From positions 744,001 to 808,000 of the forward strand of contig NZ_JBHTIF010000001.1 of assembly GCF_042677005.1 (NCBI RefSeq): a DNA stretch of 64,000 nucleotides, in the 5' to 3' direction. Shown in pieces: positions 8,535-17,014 of the stretch. Below the pieces are notes generated by a model that made no database searches, was not told the DNA's origin, and worked only from the letters and a program-made list of their open reading frames with translations. Source of the DNA: Lysobacter_I brunescens. Its GTDB lineage: Bacteria > Pseudomonadota > Gammaproteobacteria > Xanthomonadales > Xanthomonadaceae. The position numbers and the translations under genes were made by a program. Positions within the stretch are counted from its first letter, which is position 1. Every line of letters starts with the position of its first letter.

Positions 8535-8996
8535 ATGCCCACCAATGCTGGCGACACGGCGATCTGCGGAAGAGATAGCCGATTGCATTGGTTGCGTGCG
8601 GAACTGACTCGCCAGATCGAAAGTCCACGATCCACTTGCGTAACGAGAAAGGAGATCCTTGGCTGGTTTTTGCGTTACGGCCAGTCATCAGGCTTTTCCC
8701 GGGATGAACTGCTGTCCTGTCTGAAACATGACGAACAGCTCCTCGGCATTGCCGAAGACTTGGGAGAGGTGGACATTCTGGCCGGAAAGCCACCTCCGGC
8801 CTTCTCGCTCGGGCAATCGGTCGAAGTCGTTCTCAACGGGCGCAATACGACGTATCGCCAGGGATTGATCGGCGAAATGCGCTGGCACTTCAAGGACGGC
8901 ATCTGGCATTACTGGATCGTCGAAAACGGAAGACGCGTTTCGAAGCGTTATGAAGACCGCGATCTGAGGCCAACCGACCTGCATCCCGGCGCGTAA
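8535..8996 (+). CDS. Hypothetical protein, low-GC, directly after rhlB
   Basis: 153 residues; I do not recognise a family with confidence. The start codon lies three bases after the rhlB stop and has no clear ribosome-binding site, so translation may be coupled or may start at an internal codon. The N-terminal half looks helical and charged (RKEILGWFLRYG, DELLSCLKHDEQLL). The C-terminal half (about 90-150) looks like a small beta-barrel with repeated aromatic strands (WHFKDGIWHYWIVENGR) and ends in EDRDLRP. Base composition is visibly lower in GC than rhlB and ftsE, and codon use differs from both, which hints at recent acquisition. No membrane segment or signal peptide. Confidence 0.65.
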   Translation: MPTNAGDTAICGRDSRLHWLRAELTRQIESPRSTCVTRKEILGWFLRYGQSSGFSRDELLSCLKHDEQLLGIAEDLGEVDILAGKPPPAFSLGQSVEVVLNGRNTTYRQGLIGEMRWHFKDGIWHYWIVENGRRVSKRYEDRDLRPTDLHPGA

Positions 8997-9078
8997 CCGG
9001 GAAGCGGCCCTTCGACAGCATTCGATCCTTGCATTTCGTCGGCTTGGTACCACCATCGCCACCCGCTAAGCTGTCCGC

Positions 9079-9768
9079 ATGACCGTCCTCCGCTTCGACA
9101 ACGTCAGCAAGCAGTACCCCGGCGGGCAGCAGGCGCTGACCGACATGAGTTTCTCGGTGAACCCGGGCGAGATGCTGTTCGTGACCGGGCACTCCGGCGC
9201 GGGCAAGAGCACGCTGCTCAAACTCATCCACCTGGCCGAGCGGCCGACGCGCGGCGCGGTGCTGTTCGGCGCACGCAACCTGCGCAACGTGTCCGGGCGC
9301 GGCGTGGCGATGCACCGGCGCGAGGTCGGCGTGGTCTACCAGGATCACCGCCTGCTGACCGACCGCAGCGTGGCCGAGAACGTGGGCCTGCCGCTGGTGC
9401 TGCGCGGCGTGCGCCGCGACGAGATCCGCAAGCGCGTGCGCAGCGTGCTGGACCGGGTGAGCCTGGGCACGCGCGCCGACGCGCTGCCGACCCAGCTGTC
9501 GGCCGGCGAGCAGCAGCGCGTGGGCATCGCCCGCGCCCTGATCGGCGAGCCCGCGCTGCTGGTGGCGGACGAACCCACCGGTAACCTCGATCCCACCCTC
9601 TCGGCCGAGATCATGACCCTGTTCGCCGGCCTGCCCGAGCGCGGCACCAGCGTGCTGGTGGCCAGCCACGACCTGGGCCTGGTCAAGCGCATGAAGAAGC
9701 GTGTGCTGGTCCTGGACCACGGCCGCCTCGTCGACGACATCTCGCCGGAGGAACTGGCCGATGGCTAA
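9079..9768 (+). CDS. ftsE: Cell division ATP-binding protein FtsE
   Basis: 229 residues. ABC ATPase motifs are intact: Walker A GHSGAGKST (37-45), signature LSAGEQQRV (140-148), Walker B LLVADEP (160-166). FtsE works with FtsX at the septum to couple ATP hydrolysis to activation of periplasmic cell-wall hydrolases through EnvC-like proteins. Its last eight bases overlap the start of ftsX, so the two are translationally coupled. Length is as usual for the family. Confidence 0.96.
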   Translation: MTVLRFDNVSKQYPGGQQALTDMSFSVNPGEMLFVTGHSGAGKSTLLKLIHLAERPTRGAVLFGARNLRNVSGRGVAMHRREVGVVYQDHRLLTDRSVAENVGLPLVLRGVRRDEIRKRVRSVLDRVSLGTRADALPTQLSAGEQQRVGIARALIGEPALLVADEPTGNLDPTLSAEIMTLFAGLPERGTSVLVASHDLGLVKRMKKRVLVLDHGRLVDDISPEELADG

Positions 9769-10723
9769 GCCCAATGCCAGGCCGGGCGCCGCCGGTGCCA
9801 CCGCCGCGAAGCCTCGCTCCGCCGTCGCCGCGTGGTTCGACCACCACCTGCAGAGCCTGGTCGCCAGCCTCGGCCGGATGCTGCGCAAGCCGTGGGCGAC
9901 CTTGCTCACGGTCGGCGTGATGGCGGTCGCGCTGGCCCTGCCGCTGGGGCTGTGGCTGGTGCTGGAGAACGTGGCCCGCCTCGGCGGGACCGTGGAGCAA
10001 TCGCGCGAGGTCGCGGTGTTCCTGAAACAGGGCATCGACCCGGCGCGGGTCGACACCCTCGCGACCACGCTGCGCGCACGCGCCGACGTGGCCTCGGTCA
10101 CCCTGCGCACGCCCGAACAGGGCCTGGCCAGCCTGCGCGAGGCCAGCACCGGCGTGTATGCCGACGCCATCGCCGCCGTCGACGAGAACCCGCTGCCGCA
10201 CGTGCTGGTGGTGCGCCCGCGCGGCGACGAACGGACTCTCGCCGACGCGCTGCAGGCCCTGCCCGAGACCGATTTCGTGCAGCACGACGCGATCTGGCGC
10301 GACCGCCTCGACCGCTGGCTGGGCTTCGGCGCACGCCTGGCCTGGGTGCTGGCCGCGCTGCTCGGCCTCGGCGCCCTGCTGGTGGTCGGCAACACGGTGC
10401 GCCTGGACATCCAGTCGCGACGCGAGGAGATCGCGGTGCTGCAATCGCTGGGCGCCACCGACGGCTTCATCCGCCGCCCCTTCCTCTATCTCGGTGCCGC
10501 CTACGGCCTGACCGCCGGCGCGCTGGCACTGGGCCTGCTCACCGCCGCCGAATTCGCGCTGCGCCAGCCGCTGCGCGCCCTGGCCGAGAGCTACGGCAGC
10601 CGCTTCGCGCTGGGCGGCGTGGACCCGCTGCAGGCCGGACTTGTGCTGGTCGTCGCAGCCGCACTCGGATGGCTGGGCGCCGGCGTGGTCACCGGGCATT
10701 TTCTGCGTCAGACTAGAGCCTGA
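9761..10723 (+). CDS. ftsX: Cell division protein FtsX
   Basis: 320 residues from the ATG at 9761, which overlaps the end of ftsE and has GGAGG nine bases upstream; a start 60 bases further upstream inside ftsE has no such support. Four membrane segments are visible, one near residues 45-68 and three in the C-terminal half, with a periplasmic domain of about 100 residues after the first (EQSREVAVFLKQ onward), the FtsX topology. It is the inner-membrane partner of FtsE and transmits the ATPase cycle to periplasmic amidase activators. Confidence 0.95.
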   Translation: MAKPNARPGAAGATAAKPRSAVAAWFDHHLQSLVASLGRMLRKPWATLLTVGVMAVALALPLGLWLVLENVARLGGTVEQSREVAVFLKQGIDPARVDTLATTLRARADVASVTLRTPEQGLASLREASTGVYADAIAAVDENPLPHVLVVRPRGDERTLADALQALPETDFVQHDAIWRDRLDRWLGFGARLAWVLAALLGLGALLVVGNTVRLDIQSRREEIAVLQSLGATDGFIRRPFLYLGAAYGLTAGALALGLLTAAEFALRQPLRALAESYGSRFALGGVDPLQAGLVLVVAAALGWLGAGVVTGHFLRQTRA

Positions 10724-10759
10724 AGCGCCCGAGCGCGTCCCCAGCCGGTTCCACGCCCC

Positions 10760-11605
10760 ATGCCCAAGGCTCCCCGCGACGTCCGTCACATCACCACCGA
10801 CACCCCGCGGGTGATGGTGGTCGACGGCTCGAAACTGGTGCGCAAGCTGATCGGCGACGTGCTGAAGGCCGACCTGCCCGGCGTCGAAGTGGTCGGCTGC
10901 GCCGGCCTCGCCGAGGCCGAGGCCGCGCTGGCGGCGGGCCCGTTCGACCTGGTCACCACCTCGCTCGCCTTGCCCGACGGCGACGGCATGCAGCTGGCCC
11001 GCCAGGTGCGCGCCAGCGCCGGCCAGCGCTACGTGCCGGTGATCGTGGTCTCCGGCGATGCGCAGAACCATCTCGAATCGCGCCGGTTCACCGAAGACGT
11101 CACCGACTACTTCGACAAGGCCAACGGCTACCCGGCCCTCGCCGCCTTCCTGCGCGGCTATATCCAGCCGCAGGCCATCCCCGATGCCCGCGTGCTGTAC
11201 GTCGAGGACAGCGTCACCGTGGCGATGGCCACCCGGCGCATGCTGCAGGCGCACGACATCACCGTGATGCACATGAGCCGCGGCGACGACGCCCTCGCCT
11301 ACCTGCGCGAGCAGGCCGGCATGGACGACATCGGCGCCGACCTGGTGCTGACCGACGTGACCCTGGACGGTGAGGTCAGCGGCCTGGACCTGCTGCGCGT
11401 GATCCGCAACGAGCTCGGCTACGGCAAGCGCCGTCTGCCGGTGCTGGTGATGACCGGCGACGGCAACCGCGACAAGCAGTCCAACCTCCTCCGCGAAGGC
11501 GCCAACGACCTGGTGCTCAAGCCGATCGAGGAGCGCATGCTGATCACCAAGACCTTCTTCCAGCTGCGCATGGCGAAGCTGCCGGAACACTCGGCGGCGG
11601 GCTGA
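10760..11605 (+). CDS. Tandem-receiver response regulator with degenerate first receiver
   Basis: 281 residues made of two CheY-like receiver domains and no output domain. Receiver 2 (about 143-270) is complete: acidic pair Glu149-Asp150, phosphoacceptor Asp199 in VLTDV, Thr232 and Lys254. Receiver 1 (about 16-135) keeps Asp22 and Lys120, but the phosphoacceptor position in DLVTTSLALPD is Ser68, so it should not be phosphorylated in the usual way. The protein probably acts by protein-protein contact, with domain 1 as a pseudo-receiver. No histidine kinase lies nearby, so the input is unknown. It stands alone between ftsX and ung. Confidence 0.88.
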   Translation: MPKAPRDVRHITTDTPRVMVVDGSKLVRKLIGDVLKADLPGVEVVGCAGLAEAEAALAAGPFDLVTTSLALPDGDGMQLARQVRASAGQRYVPVIVVSGDAQNHLESRRFTEDVTDYFDKANGYPALAAFLRGYIQPQAIPDARVLYVEDSVTVAMATRRMLQAHDITVMHMSRGDDALAYLREQAGMDDIGADLVLTDVTLDGEVSGLDLLRVIRNELGYGKRRLPVLVMTGDGNRDKQSNLLREGANDLVLKPIEERMLITKTFFQLRMAKLPEHSAAG

Positions 11606-11687
11606 CGGCCGCTGCCACCGTACGGGCAGGCACGCGGACCGAATCGCGCGACAATGGCCGACAACGCCCCGCCCAGTCCCTGACGTC

Positions 11688-12401
11688 ATGGCCGACGACG
11701 ACCGCATCAAACTCGACCCTTCCTGGAAATGCCGCATCGGCGACTACCTCCAGCGCGAGGACATGGCCGCACTGGGCAACTTCCTGCGCCAGCGCAAGGC
11801 GCAGGGCGTGCGCATCTACCCGCCCGGCGCGCAGATCTTCGCCGCGTTCAACGCCACGCCCTTCGATGCGGTGAAGGTGGTGATCCTCGGCCAGGACCCC
11901 TATCACGGCGCGGGCCAGGCCCACGGGCTGTGCTTCTCGGTGCGGCCCGGCGTGATCGTGCCGCCGTCGCTGGACAACATCTTCAAGGAAATCGAGCGCG
12001 ACCTCGGCATCCGTCGTCCCGACCACGGCTGCCTCACGCCATGGGCCGAGCGCGGCGTGCTGCTGCTCAACTCGGTCCTGACCGTCGAGGACGGCCGCGC
12101 CGGCGCGCACCAGGGCAAGGGCTGGGAAGGCTTCACCGACCACGTGGTCGACGTGCTGAATCGCGAGTGCGAGGGCCTGGTCTTCCTGCTCTGGGGCAGC
12201 TACGCGCAGGCCAAGGGCAAGGTCATCGATCCGCAGCGCCACCGCGTGCTCAAGGCGCCGCATCCGTCTCCGCTGTCGGCGCATCGCGGCTTCCTCGGCT
12301 GCGGGCATTTCTCCTCGACCAACGAGTATCTGCAGCGTCGCGGCAAGGCACCGATCGACTGGTCGCTGCCGCCGCGCGCGGAACTGGTCGAAACCGCCTG
12401 A
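11688..12401 (+). CDS. ung: Uracil-DNA glycosylase (family 1)
   Basis: 237 residues. The water-activating loop GQDPYHG is at 68-74 (Asp70), the uracil-binding region is present (LLLNSVLTV), and the Leu-intercalation loop HPSPLSAHRG is at 192-201. It removes uracil from DNA to start base-excision repair. Length and motifs are normal. It ends nine bases before a REP-like palindrome that separates it from the convergent nag operon. Confidence 0.97.
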   Translation: MADDDRIKLDPSWKCRIGDYLQREDMAALGNFLRQRKAQGVRIYPPGAQIFAAFNATPFDAVKVVILGQDPYHGAGQAHGLCFSVRPGVIVPPSLDNIFKEIERDLGIRRPDHGCLTPWAERGVLLLNSVLTVEDGRAGAHQGKGWEGFTDHVVDVLNRECEGLVFLLWGSYAQAKGKVIDPQRHRVLKAPHPSPLSAHRGFLGCGHFSSTNEYLQRRGKAPIDWSLPPRAELVETA

Positions 12402-12409
12402 TCCACCTT

Positions 12410-12485
12410 TGTAGAGCGGAGCTTGCTCCGCTCATGCGTTTCATGCGTTCACGGGAAAAGCGAGCGGAGCAAGCTCCGCCCTACA
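12410..12485. repeat. REP-like palindrome, family A copy 1
   Basis: Left arm TGTAGAGCGGAGCTTGCTCC (from 12410, continuing GCTC) and right arm GAGCGGAGCAAGCTCC (from 12462, continuing GCCCTACA) are near-perfect inverted copies around a 28-bp spacer; each arm is also a palindrome by itself. A second copy with a different spacer is at 37691-37758. Both lie between convergent genes, here ung and nagX. Confidence 0.85.
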
Positions 12486-12496
12486 GGGCGCGGGCA

Positions 12497-13564
12497 TCAC
12501 AAGCGGATGCGCACACCCATCCGCCGCATCGCGACGACGATGCACCACCACGTCGCGACGAACGCCAGCGCGAACAGCAGCGACGGCAGGCGCGGATCGG
12601 TGCCGGGCGGCATCGGCGCGACGAACAATATGCGATACAGCCATTCGCCCCAGCCCAATGCGGCCGAGGCGTAGACCGCGATCGCGGAGCCGGCATACGC
12701 GGCGATGGCGTTGATGCCAAACGCATGGCCGAGCGGCGGCCAGCGCTTCACGTCGAACAGCTGGTGGCAGGCGAATATCGCGAGCATCGCCCAGCCCGCG
12801 GTCCACAGCACGTAGCTCGGCGACCACAGATGTTTGTTCATCGGCTGCCACTGCGCGCACAGCCAGCCTAGCGGCAGCAGCACGAGAGCTGCGACGAGCA
12901 GATGCTGTGCACGCCCCGCACGCAGCCATGCACCTGCGAACAGACCGAGCAAGGTCGTCACGATCGCAGGCACGGTGCTCAGCAAACCTTCGGGATCGTG
13001 CCCGCGTCCGCTGACGGCATCGAACTGGTAGACCATCGGCCCGAGCAGGGCGGTATCGACACGACTCACCGGATTGTCGAACGGCGCGATGCCGCCCCAG
13101 GCGAGCAATGCCGCGTAGCCCGCGAGCGAGGCGATGCACAGCATCCACTGCATGCGTGGACGCAGGTGGATCGCGCACAGCGCCACGATCGCAAAGCACA
13201 GGCCGATGCGCTGCAGCACGCCCCAGGGCCGGAAGAACTCGCGATCCAGCCACCACCAGGCAAGCAGATGCAAGGCGAGCCCGAGCGCGACGATGCGCGC
13301 CGCCCGCCACAGCGCCGCACGCGTCAATGCGCCATGCTCGTCGCCGGCCTCGACGCGAGGCACGAGGCCCAGCGCGACCGACACGCCGACCACGAACAGG
13401 AACATCGGGAAGATCAGATCGGTCGGCGTGCAGCCATACCATTCCGCATGCAGCAGGGGCGGATACACGTGCGACCAGTCGCCGGGATTGTTCACCAGCA
13501 GCATCGCCGCAACGGTCAGTCCGCGCAGCGCGTCGACGGAAACGAAACGCTGTGCCGCCGTCAT
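12497..13564 (-). CDS. nagX: NagX-like inner-membrane protein (HGSNAT/DUF5009-type)
   Basis: 355 residues with about ten membrane segments. It opens with FVSVDALRGLTVAAMLLVNN and has the LIFPMFLFVVGVS segment typical of the bacterial relatives of heparan-alpha-glucosaminide acetyltransferase. Such genes, called nagX in Shewanella and xanthomonads, sit in GlcNAc operons; their role is unproven and could be transport or acyl transfer across the inner membrane. The start at 13564 leaves one base after the nagA stop, so the pair is coupled. It is the last gene of the minus-strand nag operon. Confidence 0.85.
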   Translation of the reverse strand: MTAAQRFVSVDALRGLTVAAMLLVNNPGDWSHVYPPLLHAEWYGCTPTDLIFPMFLFVVGVSVALGLVPRVEAGDEHGALTRAALWRAARIVALGLALHLLAWWWLDREFFRPWGVLQRIGLCFAIVALCAIHLRPRMQWMLCIASLAGYAALLAWGGIAPFDNPVSRVDTALLGPMVYQFDAVSGRGHDPEGLLSTVPAIVTTLLGLFAGAWLRAGRAQHLLVAALVLLPLGWLCAQWQPMNKHLWSPSYVLWTAGWAMLAIFACHQLFDVKRWPPLGHAFGINAIAAYAGSAIAVYASAALGWGEWLYRILFVAPMPPGTDPRLPSLLFALAFVATWWCIVVAMRRMGVRIRL

Positions 13565-13565
13565 G

Positions 13566-14717
13566 TCATCCGCCGTGTCGGATCGACGCGCCGTCGATCC
13601 ACGTCTCGACCACCTGCAATTCCTCGTCGAGCAGCACGAGATCGGCGCGATAGCCTGGCGCGATGCGGCCGTGGCGATCGCCCAGATCGATCCACTCTGC
13701 GGCGTATGTGGACGCCATGCGTGCGGCTTCTTCAAGCGGCACGTCCAGCCATTTGACCGTATTGCGCACCGCGCTGGCCATGTCGAGCACGGAACCGGCG
13801 AGAGCACCTTCGGCATTGCGCAGCACGCCATCGCGCACGCTGATGGTGTCGCCGTAGAGGACGTATGAAGGATCGTCCGCGCCGACCGGCGGCATCGCAT
13901 CGGTGACCAGCACCAGCTTGCCGCGCGGCTTCGCGGCGAGCGCGACACGCAGCGACGCAGGATGCACGTGGTGGCCGTCGACGATGATCCCGCACCAGCT
14001 GTCGCGATCTTCCAGCGCCGCGCCGACCACGCCCGGCGCGCGGCCCTGGATCGGCGTCATCGCGTTGTAGAGATGCGTGAAACCGCGAACGCCGGCATCG
14101 AGACCGGCGCGCGTCTGTTCGTACGTCGCGGCCGTGTGTCCCGCGCAGAGCACGACACCACGCGCGGCGAACGCACGCAGCGTCGCATCGGGCACGCAAT
14201 CGGGCGCGAGCGTGAGCATCGTGACGCCGTTGTCGAGCGAGGACGCGAGCGCGACCTCCTCCTCGTCCGGCACGCGGAACTTGCCGGCATCGTGCGTGCC
14301 CTTGCGCGCGGCGGCGAGGTAGGGCCCTTCGAGATGAAGGCCGAGGATGCCCGGCACGCCGATCTCGATCGCTTCACGCACGGCCGCGATGGCTGCGCGC
14401 ATCACCGCGACATCGTCGCTGATCAACGTCGGCAGCAGGCCGGTGGTGCCGAAGCGGCGATGCGCCTCGGCGATGCGCCGCAGGGCGTCGACCGTCGACG
14501 CATTGTTGAACAGCACGCCACCGCCGCCGTTGACCTGCACGTCGATGAAACCGGGCAGTAGCGTCTTTCCGCCGAGATCACGCAGTTCGCAATCCGGCGG
14601 CAGCGCGGTCTCATCGCAGACCATCGTGATTCGACCGTCCTCGATCACCACCGCGAGGCCTTCGCGCAGCGATTCGCCGGCAAGCACGCGGGCGTTGACC
14701 AGTGCGATACGGCTCAT
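13566..14717 (-). CDS. nagA: N-acetylglucosamine-6-phosphate deacetylase
   Basis: 383 residues of the amidohydrolase fold. Metal and catalytic residues are visible: Glu130 in HLEGPYL, His194 in AGHTAAT, His215 in THLYNAM and Asp273 in TDAMPP. The first metal site reads DVQVNGGGG (Gln-x-Asn rather than His-x-His), as in E. coli NagA, implying a single-metal enzyme. It converts GlcNAc-6-phosphate to glucosamine-6-phosphate and acetate. It lies between nagB (22-bp gap) and nagX (1-bp gap). Confidence 0.95.
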   Translation of the reverse strand: MSRIALVNARVLAGESLREGLAVVIEDGRITMVCDETALPPDCELRDLGGKTLLPGFIDVQVNGGGGVLFNNASTVDALRRIAEAHRRFGTTGLLPTLISDDVAVMRAAIAAVREAIEIGVPGILGLHLEGPYLAAARKGTHDAGKFRVPDEEEVALASSLDNGVTMLTLAPDCVPDATLRAFAARGVVLCAGHTAATYEQTRAGLDAGVRGFTHLYNAMTPIQGRAPGVVGAALEDRDSWCGIIVDGHHVHPASLRVALAAKPRGKLVLVTDAMPPVGADDPSYVLYGDTISVRDGVLRNAEGALAGSVLDMASAVRNTVKWLDVPLEEAARMASTYAAEWIDLGDRHGRIAPGYRADLVLLDEELQVVETWIDGASIRHGG

Positions 14718-14739
14718 GCGAGGTATCCGCGCATGCTGT

Positions 14740-15816
14740 TCACACCGTCTCCGTCACCTTGTTGAGGTGCGGCGGTACGTCGGGATTGAAGCCGCGACGC
14801 AGGGCCAGCGCGTTGATCGCGCGATAGAAGCTCTGCACGGTGAGCAGGGGCGCGCAGGCCGGATGCGAGAGGCCCAGCGGCAGTCGCACGCCCGGCGCGG
14901 CATCCTGAGATGAGGCCACCCACACCTGCGCGCCGCGCTCGCGGAACTCGCGCGCCATCGCCAGCGTACCGGCGCCGGTCTCGTCCGGCTGCGCGAAACA
15001 GAGCACCGGGAATCCGGGTCCGACCAGCGCCATCGGTCCGTGCTTCACTTCGGCCGAGCTGTAGGCTTCCGCATGCAGGCCGCAGGTTTCCTTGAACTTC
15101 AGCGCCGCTTCCTGCGCCGCGCCGAGGCCGAGACCGCGACCGAGCACGAACAGGTTGCGCGCATCGACCAAGCCATCGGTGAGCGACGACCAGTCGGCAC
15201 ACCAGGCATCGCGCAGCGCATCGGGCAGTGCGGCCAGCGCGTCGTGCAACGCGCCGTCGCCGCGCCAGTGCGCGACCAGCTGCAGCACCGCCGACAGCGA
15301 GGCGAGATAGCTCTTGGTCGCGGCTACGCTGCGTTCCGCACCGGCGCACAGCGGCAGCGTCACGTCGGCCAGCTGCGCCAGCGGCGAATCCTCCGCGTTG
15401 ACCAGCGCGACCACGCGCGCACCCGACTCGCGGGCGGCCTCGGCATTGCGCAGCAGGTCGGGACTCTTGCCCGACTGCGAGATCGCGACGAACAGCGCGC
15501 CGCGCAGGTTCGGACGCGCCGCATACACCGAATGCACCGACGGCGACAGCGACGCGGTGACCACGCCGAGTTGCGTCTCGAACAGGTATTTCGCGTAGGT
15601 CGCGGCGTGATCGGAACTGCCTCGCGCGCAGGTCGCGATGAACGCCGGCGGCGATGCGCGCAGTTCGGCAGCGAGTGCGGCGACCGCATCGGCGTTGCGA
15701 CGGAACTGGGTCGCGACGACCTCGGCCGCCTGCGCCGCCTCGGTGTGCATCAGGGTGGATTCGGGCGCGGGTTCGGCGATCGAGGGAGCGATGGAGCCGT
15801 CGATGGGTGCGTTCAC
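14740..15816 (-). CDS. nagB: Glucosamine-6-phosphate deaminase, SIS-domain type (NagB-II)
   Basis: 358 residues with two SIS sugar-isomerase domains, GSSDHAATYAKYL (about 85-97) opening the first and FVLGRGLGLGAA in the second. It lacks the glutamine amidotransferase domain of GlmS, which separates the NagB-II deaminases of Shewanella and xanthomonads from GlmS. It would turn glucosamine-6-phosphate into fructose-6-phosphate and ammonia. The start is uncertain: the GTG at 15816 is chosen from length and the family's short N-terminal lead; an ATG at 15750 is the alternative; neither has a good Shine-Dalgarno. The upstream gene ends 41 bp before. Confidence 0.87.
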   Translation of the reverse strand: MNAPIDGSIAPSIAEPAPESTLMHTEAAQAAEVVATQFRRNADAVAALAAELRASPPAFIATCARGSSDHAATYAKYLFETQLGVVTASLSPSVHSVYAARPNLRGALFVAISQSGKSPDLLRNAEAARESGARVVALVNAEDSPLAQLADVTLPLCAGAERSVAATKSYLASLSAVLQLVAHWRGDGALHDALAALPDALRDAWCADWSSLTDGLVDARNLFVLGRGLGLGAAQEAALKFKETCGLHAEAYSSAEVKHGPMALVGPGFPVLCFAQPDETGAGTLAMAREFRERGAQVWVASSQDAAPGVRLPLGLSHPACAPLLTVQSFYRAINALALRRGFNPDVPPHLNKVTETV

Positions 15817-15857
15817 GTGTGGGTGTCGGGGTCGTGGGGGCGAGGGAAAAATGTGCG

Positions 15858-16964
15858 TCAACCGCCGCCGTCGTCGCGGTCGGGCGTGCGTTCTGGCAGG
15901 CGCTCGGCCTGGCGTTCCTGCGCGCGGTCGCGGCGCATCGGCGCGGTCGAGCCACGCACCACCAGCTGCGGCGCGAAGCCCTGGTTGTGCATGGCGATGG
16001 GATGTTCGTCGTAGGCGTCCTGGCGAATGCCGGCGATCAACAGGCGCGCGGCCTGACGCGCGATGTCCTCGGTCGCCTGCTTCGCGGTGGTCAGCGGCGG
16101 CCACGACTGGCGCGAGAACGGGCTGTCCTCGAAGCCGGCGATCGAGAGATCGTAGGGCACGTTCATGCCGGCCGAAGTCGCAGCGGCGAGCACGCCGGCC
16201 GCAATCTCGTCATTGGAGCCGAAGATCGCGGTCGGCGGTTCGCGCAGCGCGAGCAGGCGGCGCGCACCGCGGAAACCGTCGTCGAAGGTGTAATCGCCGG
16301 GAATCACCAAATGCTTGTCGAGGGTGATGCCGTAGTCCTGCAGCGCCTGCTCGTAGCCGGCGAAACGTTCGGTACTGGACTTGTGCGCCAGTCCACCCCA
16401 GAGGAAGCCGATGCGGGTGTGGCCCAGCTGGATCAGGTGTTCGGTGATCTCGTACGCGGCATCGCGGTCGTCGACATAGACGCAGGGATGGCCGTCGTCG
16501 GGGTCTTCGGTCGCGGCGATGATCCGCACCAGCGATACGTCGCGCGCCGCCAGCGCCTGCACCAGCTCCTCGTTCTCCGACATCGGTGCGGTCAGCACGA
16601 GGCCGGCGAGGCGCGAGCGCTTCACGAATTCGATCAGCTCCTCGGCCAGCAGCGGCGAGGTCGCGTCGCAGGGATGGATCTGCAGGCCGAAGCCGGTTTC
16701 CCGGCAGGCGGCGAGCACGCCGTTCTGCACGCCGATGATGTGGTACGCGTTCGGGTTGTCGTAGACCAGGCCGATCACGAACGGCGTGCCGCTGCGCAGG
16801 TTGCGCGCGGTGACGTCAGGCTCGTAGCCGAGTTCGGAGATCGCATGCAGCACCCGCGCGCGGGTGCCCTGCATCACCGAGGTTTCGTTGTTGATCACGC
16901 GCGACACGGTCTTCAACGAGACCTGTGCGCGTTCGGCGACGTCTTTGATGGTGGGTCTGCGCAT
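15858..16964 (-). CDS. nagR: LacI-family regulator of GlcNAc genes (NagR-like)
   Basis: 368 residues from the ATG at 16964. The N-terminal LacI helix-turn-helix reads TIKDVAERAQVSLKTVSRVI, followed by the hinge and a periplasmic-binding-protein-like sensor domain (GLVYDNPNAYHIIGVQNG onward) and a short basic tail. Sitting inside the nag operon, it is the natural repressor of the TTGACAACGTTGTCAA operators in the nagP-glk intergenic region, with GlcNAc-6-P or a relative as likely inducer (inference). The gap to nagP is 50 bp and to nagB 41 bp. Confidence 0.88.
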   Translation of the reverse strand: MRRPTIKDVAERAQVSLKTVSRVINNETSVMQGTRARVLHAISELGYEPDVTARNLRSGTPFVIGLVYDNPNAYHIIGVQNGVLAACRETGFGLQIHPCDATSPLLAEELIEFVKRSRLAGLVLTAPMSENEELVQALAARDVSLVRIIAATEDPDDGHPCVYVDDRDAAYEITEHLIQLGHTRIGFLWGGLAHKSSTERFAGYEQALQDYGITLDKHLVIPGDYTFDDGFRGARRLLALREPPTAIFGSNDEIAAGVLAAATSAGMNVPYDLSIAGFEDSPFSRQSWPPLTTAKQATEDIARQAARLLIAGIRQDAYDEHPIAMHNQGFAPQLVVRGSTAPMRRDRAQERQAERLPERTPDRDDGGG

Positions 16965-17014
16965 GCTGCTGTTCTTCGCTGGCGTTGTTTCAGCCGTACA
17001 TTCGGATGGGCATG

